Assembly: GCF_964199755.1 (NCBI RefSeq) | Contig: NC_133903.1 | Coordinates: forward strand, 58,286,739-58,350,738 | DNA from: Larus michahellis | Taxonomy: Eukaryota; Chordata; Aves; Charadriiformes; Laridae | Direction of reading: 5' to 3' | DNA: 64,000 nucleotides | The notes under the pieces: model-generated | Told to the model about the DNA's origin: nothing | The model's database searches: none | What the model saw: only the letters and a program-made list of their open reading frames with translations | In this document: positions 1 to 10,736 of the stretch, one piece after another | Position numbering within the stretch: the stretch's first letter is position 1 | Layout: each line of letters begins with the position of its first letter | Program-made: the position numbers and the translations under genes

Positions 1-415
1 GATTGTGTATGGCGTTGTACTGCCCTGTGTAACTTTGTCTTGCATTGTATTGCCCTGACGTTGTCTTGCTTGTTATTTGAGCTTGTCTGGGATTGTACTG
101 CGCGGTATTGTGAGTTTCTGAATGAGTTCTTGGGTTGTGTGTTCCATCGTAGCGTCCTGTATTGTTAGGCATTGCATTGCATTGCCCCATCGTTGTTTTG
201 ACGGTCACTTGAAACATTCTGTCGCAGGACTGCACGCTATCGTGGGTGTGTTGATCGGTCGTTCTTAATTTGGCTGCGTATTGCCTCGTGCTGCCCCGTG
301 GTGTGTTATGTCTTGCATTGTATTGGTCTATCATTGTTTCGACTGTTGTTTTAGACTGTCTGGGATTGTACTGCACTGTGTTGTGAATTATTGAATCGGT
401 TGTTCTTTGTTTGAC
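1..415. repeat. ~140-bp T/G-rich satellite, segment 1
   Basis: The plus strand is rich in T and G and poor in A. Phrases such as TTGTACTGCCCTGTATTG, CTGGGATTGTACTGCACTG and GGTTGTTCTTTATTTGAC recur about every 140-146 bp. Within a monomer the words TGTATTGCC and TGTACTGCCC recur at about 10-11 bp, so the monomer probably grew from a shorter repeat. This segment closely resembles 38095-38515. The short reading frames here are not conserved between monomers and are not coding. Confidence 0.85.
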
Positions 416-429
416 CGGCGTGGTGGTGC

Positions 430-1080
430 GGTGCCCTGCCCCCCGCCGTTTCCCACCCCGTCACCCCCCCAACCCCCCTTTCTCTCCTCCCCGCAGGCAA
501 CAGAGTCAACACTCCTTCTGGAGTGGGGACTGAGCTATTTTGTTCCCAGGCTGATCTGACTAGAAGTCAATTAGCTGCCTCTACAGATAGTGGGCAGGAA
601 GAGAGCCCTTGGAGCCTTCCTGCCCGGCAGCGGCCTGTTCGCCACCTCCTCCGCTTGAGCGGGGACGCTCACGTAAGTTTCTGCTCCTCGAGGTTGAGAG
701 ACGCCTTGCCGCAGCAGAATCTGGGTAAGTGACTAAGAGCATGCAGAGCTTTGCAATCTTAGCTGAGTGATAGAACGGGTCGATGGCGCAGATAGAATCC
801 TTTAGAGGGAAAGGGTTGCCCAAGGCCGGGGCAAGGATGGGATCCAGCCGCAGCTAGACTCCTCTCGGAGAAGGAGTTTAGAAAGCAAGGGGGTCTTTTC
901 CGAGCCTCGTGACTCAAGGGGAGGGTCTCCCTGACAGCTCGTCTGACCCCGGCCCCTAGGCAGTAAATAACCCGGGGTACGTGGCCGTGCAATCTGGTGA
1001 AGCGCTGTCACGTGCACTGCTACCTTTGTTGAATCCCTGTGTGTGTGTGTTTCTAAATGTTTCCTTCTCTCTTAGGAGTG
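430..1080 (+). repeat. Block A copy 1: exon-like spacer inside the satellite
   Basis: This non-satellite block recurs at 35250-35870, 38525-39150, 39740-40455 and, split by the pyrimidine array, at 41451-59650. It starts with a C/T tract of about 64 bp ending in CCGCAG (AG at 495-496). A possible exon of 228 nt (497-724) follows, ending in CTGG before GTAAGTGAC. After about 350 nt comes a second acceptor-like CTCTCTTAG (AG at 1074-1075). A CACGTG E-box lies at 1009-1014. Acceptors and the donor recur in most copies, which suggests a repeated spliced unit, but transcription is inferred only. No reading frame is clearly conserved across all copies. Confidence 0.75.
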
Positions 1081-2650
1081 AAGTGAATCGCTCTGCCCGT
1101 CACAACTGCATCTTGCCTTGTCTGTCGCCGTGTGGTGTTACGACTTGCGTTGTATGGCTCTGTTGTTGTCTTGACTGTCATCTGATCTATTCTGCCATTG
1201 TATGCCACTGTATTGTCACTTCCTTCATCAGCTGTTTTCTATTTGACGGTGTATTGCATTGTACTGCCATGTACGCTGTTACGCTGTCTCGCATTGTATC
1301 GTCCTGTCAGTGTCGGGTTTGTGACTTTAGACTTTGTGTTTAAAACTTTCACAGTCCACTGCAGTCCGACAATTGGCTGTTGTTTATTGAACTGTGTATT
1401 CGTTAAACAATTCCCCATCCTGTGCAGTCCTAGAAATGTTTGCTGATTATTTGAGCGGGTATTGGGTTGTGCTGACCCGTATAGTGCTATGTCTGGTGTT
1501 GGATTACCCTGTCATCGTTTGGATTGTCATTTCAGCCATCGTGTTAAAAAATTCTCAAGACCGTGCAGTTCTGCACTCGTTTTCTTTTTCTTTCACGGTG
1601 TATCATATTGTAGAGCCCGGTATACTGTTAGGTCTTGCATTGTATTGCTCTGGACCCGTCTTGATGGATATCTGATATGGTCTCTCATTGCAGTGCGCTG
1701 TCTCGTCGGTTTTGTAATGGGTTGTTCTCTGTTTGACTGCATATTGCATTCTGCGGCACCGTATAATGTTATGTCTTGGATTCTATTGCTCAGTCATTTT
1801 ATGGAGTGCCATCTGCGACCGGGATTGCAGCGCACTCGTCTGTGGGTTTTCGATCGGCGGTTCATTATTTGACTACCTCTTGCCTCGTCCTGCCCCGTGT
1901 TGTGTTTTGTCTTGCATTGTATTGCCCTGTAATCGCCCTGACGACCGTCTGGTCCGTTCCGGTATGTGCCGCTCGGTCTTGCGGTTTTTTTAAACGTTTG
2001 TTCTTGATTTGGCTGCGTATTGCCTTGCAGTGCCCTGTATGGCGTTCTGTCTTGCGTTGCATTGCCCCGTCGTTCTCTTCACTGTCATTGTAGACACTCT
2101 GGGATAGTAGCCATCTGTATCGTGGGGGTTTTACCGGGTGCTCTTTCTTTGACCACCGTGTATTGCCGTGCTACCGCCTTTGTGTTGGGTCTCGAATTGT
2201 ATTGCCGCGTCATTGTTTTGACTGCCATCTGATGCGTCTGAGCATTAGACCGTCCTCTGTTGTCTTACGTTGTGCGCTGTATTGCTCTGTCGGTATCTTG
2301 CCTGCTGTCTGACATCTGTTGGCGCTGGAACGCGCAGTATTGTGGGTCCCTTCGTGGGTTGTTTATTTGACTGACTATTGCACTGTACTGCGCTGTGTAA
2401 TGTTACGTCTCGGATTCTGTTGTCCTGTAACTGTCTCGACCGCCACGTGACGCCCTGTGGGATGGTACTGACGGGTATGTAGGGGTTTTGTCAGGTTGTT
2501 CTTTCTTTCATTCTGTTTTGCATTGTGCTGCCCTGTGTTGTGTTACGTTTGGCATTGTATTGCCATGTAATTGTCCTGAGTGCCACGTGATGTATATTCT
2601 GGCAGGGTGCTGCACTGAGCTGTCGGTTTTTTTTAAGGGGCGGTTGTTGA
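1081..2650. repeat. ~140-bp satellite, segment 2
   Basis: About eleven diverged monomers of the same family. The stretch 1120-2590 runs parallel to 36040-37740, and 2180-2560 is almost identical to 37370-37740. It is therefore one half of a higher-order repeat and not an independently scrambled satellite. Confidence 0.85.
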
Positions 2651-2651
2651 T

Positions 2652-2790
2652 GTGAGTGGCCCCTAGGCAGTAAATAACCCGGGGTACGTGGCTGTGCAGT
2701 CTGGTGAAGCGCTGTCACGTGCACTGCTACCTTTGTTTAATCCCTGTGTGTGTGTTTCTAAATGTTTCTCCCCTTCTCTCTTAGGAGTGA
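2652..2790 (+). repeat. Block A, 3' fragment
   Basis: The segment matches the end of block A, from CCCCTAGGCAGTAAATAACC through the CACGTG E-box to the acceptor-like CTCTCTTAG before GAGTGATG. The exon-like 5' half is missing and satellite abuts it directly, so this copy was truncated by deletion or unequal exchange. Confidence 0.8.
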
Positions 2791-4198
2791 TGTGAATCGC
2801 TCTGCCTGCCACAACTGCCCATTGCCTTGTACTATTCTTTATGGCATCACGTTTTGCATTGTATTGCCCTGTAATTGCCCTGACTGCCATCTGATCTGTT
2901 CCGGCATTGCACTGGTGCGTATTGTGCGTTGTTTAGTCGGTTGTTCTTTATTTGAAGGCGTGTTGCTGCATATTGCCCTGTCTAGTGCTCTATCTTGCAT
3001 TGTATTGACCCGTCATTCCGTTCACTGTCACTTTAGACGTTCTGGGATTGTAGCGATCTGTATTGTGCAGGTTTTATTGGTGGTTCTGTATTTGACCGTG
3101 TATTGCCTTGTTACCGCCTTGTATTCTTGCATCTTGCATTGTATTGCCGTGTTATTGTTCTGAGTGCCATCTGATACATTTTGGTGTTGTACCACCCTGT
3201 GTTGTTATGTCGTCCATTGCATAGCTCTGTCGTTTCCTCGACTGCTGTCTGACGTATTTTGGCATTGCAGCGCACTGCATTGCGGGATACTTAATTGGTT
3301 GTTTATTTGACTCTGTATTTCACGGTACGCCCCTCTCTTTTGTTACTTCTTGCATTGTTTTGCTCTGTCTTGAGTGCCATCTCATTTATTTTTTGTGTTG
3401 TCCTGCACTGTATTGTGGTTTGTTTGTTTTAATGGGTTGCTATTTATTTGACTGCGTATTCCATTCTACTCTGTTGTGTACTGTTGCATCTCGGATTGTG
3501 TTGCCCCATAACTGTCTCGACCGCCACCTGAGACCGTGTGGGATTGTACCGCACCGTATTGTGGGGTTTTGATAGGTTGTTTTTTATATTGTTCTGTATT
3601 GCCTTGTAGTGCCCTGTATTGTGTTACATTGTGCGTTGTGTTGCCATGAAATTGTCTTAACTGTCCTTTTAGACTCTCTGGGATTGTACGGCACTCAACT
3701 GAGGGTGTTTTTGATCGGTTGTTCTATCTTTGATGACGTATTGCCTTGTACTGCCCTGTATTTTCCTAAAGTCTTGCGTTGTATTGCCCTCTCACCGTGT
3801 CGCGAGCCATCTGATGTATTCTGGCATTGACAGGCACTGTATTGAGAGCTTCTTAGGCTGTTGTACTCTATTTGACCCTGTATTGCCTTGTACCGGCCTG
3901 TTCGGAGTTACGTCTTGAACTCTATTCCCCTGTGAGTGTCTTTACCGCCACCTGAGACTGTCTGGGATTGTACAGCACTGTATTTTGAGTTTTGTAATTA
4001 GTTTTTTATTTGATTGTGTATTTGCTTGTACTGCCCTGTATTCTGTTACGTATTGTATTTTATTGCTGTATCATTGTTTTCTTCATCTTTTGTGACATTC
4101 TGTCATAGTACTACACTGTATCATGAATTTTGCGATGGGTTGCTCCTTATTTGACTGTGTATTAGCCTTGTACTGCCCTGTATAATGTTACATCTTGC
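2790..4198. repeat. ~140-bp satellite, segment 3
   Basis: About ten more satellite monomers, more diverged from one another than those in segment 2. The motifs TGTATTGCC, CATCTGATCTATTCTGGCATTG and GGTTGTTCTTTATTTGAC mark each period. Confidence 0.83.
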
Positions 4199-4267
4199 AT
4201 GTGGTAAAGTGCCATCACGTGCACAGGTGCCCTTGTGGAATCACTGTGTTTATGTTTCTAAATGTGC
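4199..4267 (+). repeat. Block A, short 3' remnant
   Basis: About 70 bp match the E-box part of block A (CACGTG at 4216-4221) up to TTTCTAAATGT. The homology then stops and macrosatellite-unit sequence begins. This is the left junction between the satellite domain and the large-unit domain. Confidence 0.7.
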
Positions 4268-5470
4268 TCTGTTCTCTAACCATCTGTTTTCAGTGACTGG
4301 GACTTCTTCCCTCCATGGACGTGGGATTTAAGACCTCCAGCCGTCTGAAAGCTAAGTTGAGCGGCCAGAGCTGGGGAGGGCTTGGGAGGAGGGGAGAAGT
4401 TTGGGAGTTGCAGGGAGGCGTCTTAAAGTTAGAGAAGGGCAGAGGGCTGGAGCAGTCCCCTTTGGGCAGGTAAAGGGAGCGGGTTAGTCTTCAGCACGAT
4501 GCTAGCATGAGCCGGGCAGGGCGGTTCCAGCCTGTGTCCATCGTGTTGTTTGTGTGGTGTGTTTTCTGTCCTTCCTTGGGTCTTGATGTTCTCTTTCCAC
4601 TTGAGGAGCGTGGTCTGTACTTCAGGCACCATCCCTAGAGCCTTGAATGCCTGTACACGTTGGCATTGCCCCAGTCAGGTGCTGCTTTTCTTGCATCATA
4701 AGCTTAAAGCGCGGCTGGGTCTTTAGAAACTCAGAAGTTTCTGGACGGTCCTCATTTACAGTGTTGTTCCTGGCTGCGGGAGCAGCTCTGTTCTCTAGCC
4801 ATCCGTTTTCAGTGACTGGGACTTCTTCCATGCATCCTTAAGTTCTTAGGTCTTGAAGACCGGCTTCCTGCGCATACATCATCTCAGTCTGAGAGTCGCT
4901 TGTTGTCCCGGGCCATTACGTTGTCCTCATTTCCTGGTCTTTCCCTAGAGGCTTCTCATGTCACCGTCATGGGCCCACAGGTCTTCTTGCCTGACAATCA
5001 CTTACGTCGGAGTGTCATCCTTCTTGCTGAGAGTTTTCTCTGATCTGTGAGGTGCATTGTTTGTAGTGTTGTGTGTAGTGTTGGTCTGTGCTTGTGTGTG
5101 GTGGGCTTGGAGCTGCTCTGCCCGGTCGCGTAGAGTCAGGGGTAGGGGGAAGAGCAGCAAGAGTCTATGGGTAATACGTTGATCTAATGATACTGTTGAG
5201 GCAAAGGTGGTACAGTCAACTCCCATCAAGTAGCCATCAGCAGGTGGTGTGGGCAGCTCTTTTATTAGGGTTTTTTTTTTTTGGGATGAGCAGAGCTGTT
5301 CAGCAGTAGTGAAGCAGACTGCATCTCAAACCTGTTAAGGCTGCTTTGTGTGGGGTGTAATGTTTGTGGGTTTGTGTTTTTTGCTTTTTGTTTCTTTTTT
5401 TAATGGCAGGTTGTAGTGTTGCTCTGGATGGTAGTTGTAAATCAAAACAAGACTTTGTTGTGGGGTGGGC
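4268..5470. repeat. Partial macrosatellite unit (distal part), separated from the main array
   Basis: The sequence parallels the distal parts of the large units at 19500-20600, 23450-24500, 26860-27960 and 30540-31600. Shared marks are GCTAAGTTGAG, GGGCAGGGCGGTTCCAGCCTGTG, TTAAAGCG, GACTGGGACTTCTTCC, GTCTTGAAG and TCATCCTTCTTGCTGAGAG. A 44-bp segment at 4268-4311 is repeated at 4789-4832, so the start of the fragment carries a local duplication. No promoter or LTR is present in this fragment. The intervening CR1/ERV block separates it by 10 kb from unit A. Confidence 0.75.
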
Positions 5471-6170
5471 GGTGTGTGTCACACGGGGTTCCCCCTAAAA
5501 GTGGAGGGAGAGCATCTAGGAAGAAGATGCAGAGCTGGTGGTCGGGGAGAGGCTCAGGGGAGGGGGTGATGTGCTGTGGGGCTTTGGCAATGGGCTCCAG
5601 CTGGGGCTGAGGCAGCCCAGGTGGGACCCATGAGGTGAGCATGGGCTGGGCCAAGGGCTTAAAAAGAAAGGCTGCCCTGGGGATGGGTCTGCTTTGCCAA
5701 GGGCTTCTAACTTTTAAGGGGGCTGCCTGGGCACAGCTGCCTGCCAGCGCTGGCTGAGGAGTCAAATGAAGGGGGTTCTGACAGGCGGGTGCCTCCAGCC
5801 AGGAACGGACGGTCCCCGCAGCGAGGAAGGATCCCTCCCAGCCATCCCTGACAGAGCGCCCCACCAGCACAGAGCGCCGTGAGCTCGCTGCCTTCGTCGG
5901 CTGCGCGTGTGAGCTTCATGGGACAAGAGCGTCGAGGCACCCCCTGCCCGCTCCTAGGTGGGCAAGGGTCGTCAGGCTGCCCGCACCACCGAGGACAAAG
6001 GGGCAGAGAGAGAAGCCTGTGAGCAGCGAAGGTCTCCCACACATGCCAGGAGCTGCGGTGAGTCATGTGCCCTCTTGTGCATGTCCAGGCCTTTCCCTGC
6101 CGTGCCTCTTCTGATCTCTGCCTGCCGCCTTGCTTGTCCTGGCTTCTGGCTCCCCAAAGCTTTTTGCTCT
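5471..6170. other. Unassigned GC-richer DNA
   Basis: This is the least repetitive stretch of the window. It holds G-rich then balanced sequence with a few CpGs around 5800-6000. The longest open frame (minus strand, 5442-5870, 142 codons) is proline- and alanine-rich, shows no recognisable domain and ends in flanking repeat DNA. I do not call a gene. Confidence 0.4.
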
Positions 6171-7560
6171 TCTGCTTAATGCCAGCATGTTCTTTCTCCC
6201 CTTCTCCATTTCCTTTCTGTGCCTCTGCCTTCCCAGCTCCCCATCCGCTCTTATTTTATTCTTCCCCCACTGCCTTCTTCGCTATTGCTTGTGAAAATTG
6301 CATTTGTAGGTCTCCCTCTACCCAGCAACCTGTCTCTAATTCCAGTGACTCCCTCTGCTCCACCCCGCATCCCTCTTCCAGTGTCCTGTGGCTGTTGGTC
6401 CGACTCCAGCTCCTGCTATTTAAATGGCTGCCTACCTGTATGGCCAGTACCCCGTTCCTTTCCAAATCTTCTTTCTGTGTCTCCATTTACCCAGATTCCT
6501 GTCCGTGTTTTTTAATTCTTTTTGCCTGTGCTCTACTTTGTTACTTTTCCAATTTTGTTTCATTGTCTTTATTTATTCAGTTGTTTGAGCCTATTTTTTT
6601 TTTTGCTCCCTGTTTTCTTAATCTGTTTGTTTTTTAAATTTTCTATCAACTTTTATCCAGTTTGCCATTTTCACCTTTTAATTTTTCCTGTCTTTCTTTT
6701 ACCCCCTCGCTTTAAAAATTCTGTGTCTACTTTTATGAAGCTGCTAATACCAATTTTTTGTTTGTTCTGTATTGGTCTTTTACTCCTTTGCGTTTACACT
6801 TTTGTATTTATTTTGCTCTTGCTATGTTTTTAATTTTTTTCCTTTCTTTCTGTCATCAGTCTTGCTTTTAAAAGGTTCTTTTTGTCCATTTTTATCTGGT
6901 GCACTGGGTATATTTTTAATTTTTTTCTTATTTCTTTAATGCAGAGGCTTTTTAAAATTTTCTTTCTACATCTCCGTTGCAGTTTGCTGTCCGTGTTTCC
7001 TAATTATTTTGTTTTGTTTCCCCAATCCCCATCACTTCTTAAGTTTTGGGGTTTTTTTGTCTTGTTTGTTGTCTTTATGGCTTATCTTTTCATTGCATCA
7101 TTTCCTGTCTTTCCTTTCTGCTGTTGCATTTAAAATTGTCTTTCTACATCTGTCTTTGTTTGCCATCCCTATTTTGTAATATTCCTCTTTATTTACTCTA
7201 CTGGCTACCGCTTTTTCAGTGTTCTTGCTATGTATACTTTTGTTCTCTTTGCTGTCATTTTAAAATTATTTATTGTCTTTCCTTAACACTGTTGCTTTTT
7301 AATTTTTGTTTCTATGTCTCCAATTTAGTTTGCCATTGTTATTCTGTAATTCGCTTCCTTGCTCCTTTAATCACGGACGCTTTTAAGATTTTCTGTTTAC
7401 ACTTATCTCCTTTGCTGTCTTTCTTTTTAATTGTTTCTTGTCTTTCCTTCGTGCCCTCTGTTTTTTGATTTTCTTTCTAAGTGTTTTGAGTTCGCCATTT
7501 CTATTCTTTAATTTTTTTTTCTTATTTTCTTAATTCCTGTGACTTATAAAATTTTATGTC
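6171..7560. repeat. T-rich degenerate tandem repeat
   Basis: The plus strand is dominated by T and C. A phrase like TTTTAAAATTTTCTTTCTACATCTCC followed by GTTTGCCATT and TTTTTAATTTTT recurs at roughly 80-85 bp or double that (near 6462, 6635, 6713, 6790, 6870, 6955, 7130, 7303 and 7465). The copies are strongly diverged, so this looks like an old minisatellite. The hydrophobic frames here (140 codons at 7046-7468) reflect T-rich codons only. Confidence 0.55.
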
Positions 7561-7953
7561 TGAGCTCTTTCTCTCAGAAACCCGTCCTCAGCTGTGTTTG
7601 TGCCTCAGAGCCATGTTATCACCCTCTGTGCCATCTAGGATGCTTCCATTTGGTCCCCAGCCTCCTGAGGACATCTGCACTCCGTTCCACCGCCCCCCTC
7701 CACTTTCCTCCTCGTGTCCCTGTACCTTCTTCCGTCCCTATGGCCCATGCAGGACCCTTCTCATCATGTCACAACAGCTATGGATGCCTCTGAGGTTACC
7801 CTTAGCACATATTCAGCTTTGTCGCGGACTTCGCGCACCCCTCTCCTTCCCTCGGAAGACTTCCCAAGTCCATATATGTGACATAGTGTCACAGCCCAAA
7901 GTTTTGCTTAGCGTAAGTACCTAGACCTGTGGAGCCTTGGGCTACAATATAGA
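7561..7953. other. Unassigned DNA left of the CR1
   Basis: Moderately C/T-rich sequence with no repeat period that I can see. A 122-codon open frame (7556-7924, plus) shows no recognisable motif. Nothing can be assigned here. Confidence 0.35.
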
Positions 7954-8050
7954 GTCATAGAATTGCTGAGGTTGGAAGCGACCTTTAAGATCATCAAGTC
8001 CAACCATTAACCTACCCTGACCAAAACCACCTCTAAACCATGTCCCTAAG
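7954..8050 (-). mobile_element. CR1 LINE, 3' end (left part, split by the provirus)
   Basis: Read on the minus strand, this is the terminal CR1 3' UTR, ending in the short ATTCTATGA-type repeat (plus strand TCATAGAAT at 7955) beside the diagnostic GGTTGGAAGCGACC. It continues, after the provirus, at 13435. The last six bases, CCTAAG, are the target duplicated by the provirus. Confidence 0.92.
8045..8050. repeat. Target-site duplication of the provirus, left copy
   Basis: CCTAAG lies directly before the left LTR, and the same six bases follow the right LTR at 13435-13440. A 6-bp duplication is the size expected for alpha- and betaretrovirus integrase. Confidence 0.9.
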
Positions 8051-8408
8051 TGAGGAGAAATAACTGGACTCCAGACGATCCAATGTGAATCAACAGAAGC
8101 CGTTTATTAAGCACAGATCATCATCTTTTATACCCTGTGTTGTAGCCGTACATGCCACTCGCTTATTTCTGATTAGCTAGTTACACTGTCCACACGCTGT
8201 CCATGAAGTTCATTCACAGATCAGATTGGTTACAAGAATTCACATAGTAAATTGCTTAGTCATTAGCACAACATGTTTTCTACCTTCTCAGTTCCCATTT
8301 TTCCCATGTACTAATTCCATCTTCTACCACCTGTTTTGCTCTTAATCTAATCTCTCACAGTAGGGAGGCTGGCTCACATGACCATTTTCTCTCAGATACA
8401 TTCCTACA
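8051..8408 (-). repeat. 3' LTR of the provirus
   Basis: 358 bp with TG/CA termini. On the minus strand it holds a TATAAAAG box (8126-8133) and an AATAAA signal (8103-8108), so U3, R and U5 can be placed. The spacing between them is short, as in compact avian retroviral LTRs. Confidence 0.95.
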
Positions 8409-8866
8409 ATACCCCCTTTTTCTTCTTGAGCCGACCAGACCTTATGCATGGCATTTTCTATCATGTCAGTCACTTTGCAGAGAACACACGAGGCTACCAT
8501 AATCAATAATAATATAACCAACAATAGTATGAGCCCTTGCTTTAGTAAGTCTGATAACCATCCCGTTATACCCCATGAGTTTAACCAATCATCGAAACCA
8601 TTTTTGACCACGTTTAATTTGGACATGTTGTCCTTCAGATCCTGTCACTGCTTATGAATGGATGATGAGTGGTCGGAAAGGTTCATACGATACATACCTT
8701 CCAAATCTTCACATCCATGACCCTGAGCTAACAGCAAAAAATCAATAGCCCCTCGATTTTGCAATGTAGCATGCCGAATGCTATCAACATCAGTAAGCAA
8801 GCTAGATATGATTTCAGTTGTAAGGTTTATCTGTTTACTTGCCCAACGCCCTATCTTATTCAACAT
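8342..8866 (-). pseudogene. env: env transmembrane subunit, alpharetrovirus-like (3' copy)
   Basis: Two minus-strand frames (8645-8866 and 8342-8626) give the C-terminal half of an Env TM subunit. The first has the LQNR element, the GHGCED stretch with its cysteine, and MNLSDHS. The second has a Trp-rich membrane-proximal part, an anchor of about 22 hydrophobic residues (LILLLVILLLIMVASCVL) and a short tail that runs into the LTR. They sit in different frames, so at least one frameshift separates them. The LQNR-type TM is typical of alpha- and gammaretroviral Env. The surface subunit and fusion peptide are not visible here. Confidence 0.8.
8412..8427 (-). promoter_or_regulatory. Polypurine tract of the provirus
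   Basis: On the minus strand the run AAGAAGAAAAAGGGGG lies 3 bp from the LTR start, the expected place for the plus-strand DNA primer. A second similar run near 9058-9075 is not followed by an LTR. Confidence 0.85.
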
Positions 8867-9150
8867 ATTTAATGCCGTTGCTGTTCCTAGCGAGGGAAGA
8901 ATACTTAGCCCTATTCTTTGTCCGAGATTCGAAAATGTTATATGGTCATCACAGGATGGAGTGAAGGTATGAACTGTTCTCTTGGCTCTGTGTTACTGTG
9001 TGCTCTGCTCACTGTGTCTCTGACCGTACGCAGGCCTCTGCTTGTAGATCTCCATATCTCCCCCTTTTTTGTTTAATACCAGACCATTTATTAACAAGGT
9101 CGCCATGACTTGTGCTTCTACTCGTTGTGACGCTCCTAGCAGGTTATATA
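8867..9150 (-). other. Provirus spacer between the two env types
   Basis: No convincing frame is visible. A purine run (minus strand, about 9058-9075, AAACAAAAAAGGGGGAG) resembles a polypurine tract. It may mark the former 3' end of the betaretrovirus-like part before recombination, but no LTR follows it. Confidence 0.35.
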
Positions 9151-9796
9151 CTAAACACAATTAAAAACAGAATCAAAAAGAACCCTGCTAAGGCAATAAA
9201 TACCCAGATTCCTAAATTTAGCCCAGAAAGCCAGTTTCTTTGGATTTACCCACGAGAAATCCTTTTGTAATATTTCAAATACATTGCAGTTCATTAAGTC
9301 TTGAATCTTTAGTATTTGAGCTTTTAGCTGATCATGTAAAGGACGAATATTTTGTTGCAACAACATGTCAAAAGCACCTTGGAGATGGTGTTTAACCATT
9401 TCTCAGCCATGTAGCAACATATTCCAGGGGAGAGAGGTAACACAAAGTCTGCGAGGGTTGTACTCCCAATCACAATACAGAGAAAGACATGTTTTTAATG
9501 CATTTTGCCAGTTCCCTATCCATATTACTGCTGTTTTATACCTTACTCGCGTTAAATTTACACAATAAGACTGATTATATTCTCGTATACTTGCATTTTG
9601 AGCCAAAGCAAACATACGGATGAGAAGTACAAATCATTACAGAATTGTCTTGCTCACAACTTCTATTTGTTGCAGTATTATCTGTGGTTAGCATGCACCC
9701 CAATTTAAGGTGCTTATAATACACCTTCGGTTGTTCAGGCCATTCAACAGTTCTTACAAAATGTCGCTCTACTGCTGTGGATAACAAAGAAGACAT
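9120..9796 (-). pseudogene. env: env, betaretrovirus-like remnant
   Basis: Three overlapping minus-strand pieces (9575-9796, 9403-9615, 9151-9399) read through cysteine-bearing segments, a stretch of LLQQNIRPLHDQ type and a C-terminal membrane anchor. The anchor is only continuous in a shifted frame near 9150-9225, where about 20 hydrophobic residues precede a stop. The layout resembles the SU end and TM of betaretrovirus-type Env, unlike the LQNR-type TM that follows it. Several frameshifts and stops are present. The betaretroviral assignment is by general appearance and should be searched. Confidence 0.5.
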
Positions 9797-9814
9797 GTTT
9801 AGAAAATTTAAAAC

Positions 9815-10480
9815 ATGAGTTTCTTTATACAGTCACTCTTGAGGTGTCATACCTATGGGATTCCCCCTTTTTTGTTTAGCAAGCATGGTTTTTTAAGTAT
9901 GATGCATATGCTCCACAATTGCTTGCCCAGTCAGGGAATGAGGAATACTGGTGACACGTTTAATACCCCATATCTGTATAAAAAAAAAAAAAAAAGACCT
10001 GTACTGTAGCGGACACATAAGCTGGTTCATTATCAGTTTTTATAGTTTTCAGTACTCCCATGACTGCAATGCATTGCAACCAATGTCAAATAACATCACA
10101 AGCCTTCTCTCCTGTATGAGCAGTAGCTACAATAAAGTGAGAAAACAAATCAACTGAAACATGTCCAAATTCCATAATGCGTATAACATCAGATTGCCGA
10201 AGTTCATCAGGTGTAAACGGGTTAACACCCGCAAATGATAACAGAGGACCCAGTTGCTGACAATTGGCAAAAATACCCACTCTAATGCAAATGCAGTCAG
10301 GCTCTTTGCGAGTGCATCATCCCACTGTCCTATCAGGGCATAAAGTTGAAATTCTTGTAGGAAGGTGTTCAGTGCGTCTTGCAGCAGTAGTAGACTATAT
10401 CTTATCTTGCAACATGCTGTAATGTCTTCTGAGCTGTTGGGGTTAATGAACATAAAACTTATGGGTGGGGCAGACACAGT
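9815..10480 (-). pseudogene. pol: pol, integrase catalytic core
   Basis: Minus-strand pieces show the integrase core in order. A zinc-finger remnant ends in a CQQLG-like stretch, followed by SDVIRIMEFGHVSVDLFSHFI with the first catalytic Asp, IKTDNEPAYVS with the second Asp, and SLTGQAIVEHMHHT with the catalytic Glu. A KKxGG-type stretch follows. All three D,D,E residues remain, but a TGA stop lies between the first and second Asp, a T-run has probably expanded in the core (plus-strand A-run 9980-9995), a TAA follows the Glu motif, and the N-terminal part is frameshifted. The family looks betaretrovirus-like. Reverse transcriptase and RNase H upstream are absent. Confidence 0.82.
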
Positions 10481-10560
10481 GCTTCAGGGCATCCCCTGTA
10501 TCTTCAAAGTACGCTCATGTCTCTTTCCCCCTCTCTGATGCGAGACAGCCCCCCTATATC

Positions 10561-10721
10561 CTGCACTGGACTGAGTGGAGAAGTACAGGCTAGAGTCACT
10601 GCATGCACGGCCAGTGCACGCAGCAAGTCCCACCACACTCTCCTGCACTGGATTGAGTAGAAAAGTACAGGCTAGAGTCGCTGCATGCATGGCCAGCGTA
10701 TGCGGCGAGTCTCACCAAACT
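10561..10721. repeat. 82-bp tandem duplication inside the provirus
   Basis: Two copies begin with CTGCACTGGA at 10561 and 10643 and share CAGGCTAGAGTC and GCATGCA. They differ at several bases, so the duplication is not very recent. It lies between the integrase and the upstream env fragment, close to the presumed recombination junction. Confidence 0.85.
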
Positions 10722-10736
10722 CATGATCCAGCTTTG

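Noticed and set aside
1..4200. Many 60-140 codon Cys/Val-rich frames in the satellite
   Set aside because: They come from TGT and GTT words in the repeat, shift frame from monomer to monomer and are not conserved.
5442..5870. 142-codon minus-strand frame in the unassigned region
   Set aside because: Low-complexity Pro/Ala-rich sequence, no domain, and its end lies in repeat-unit sequence.
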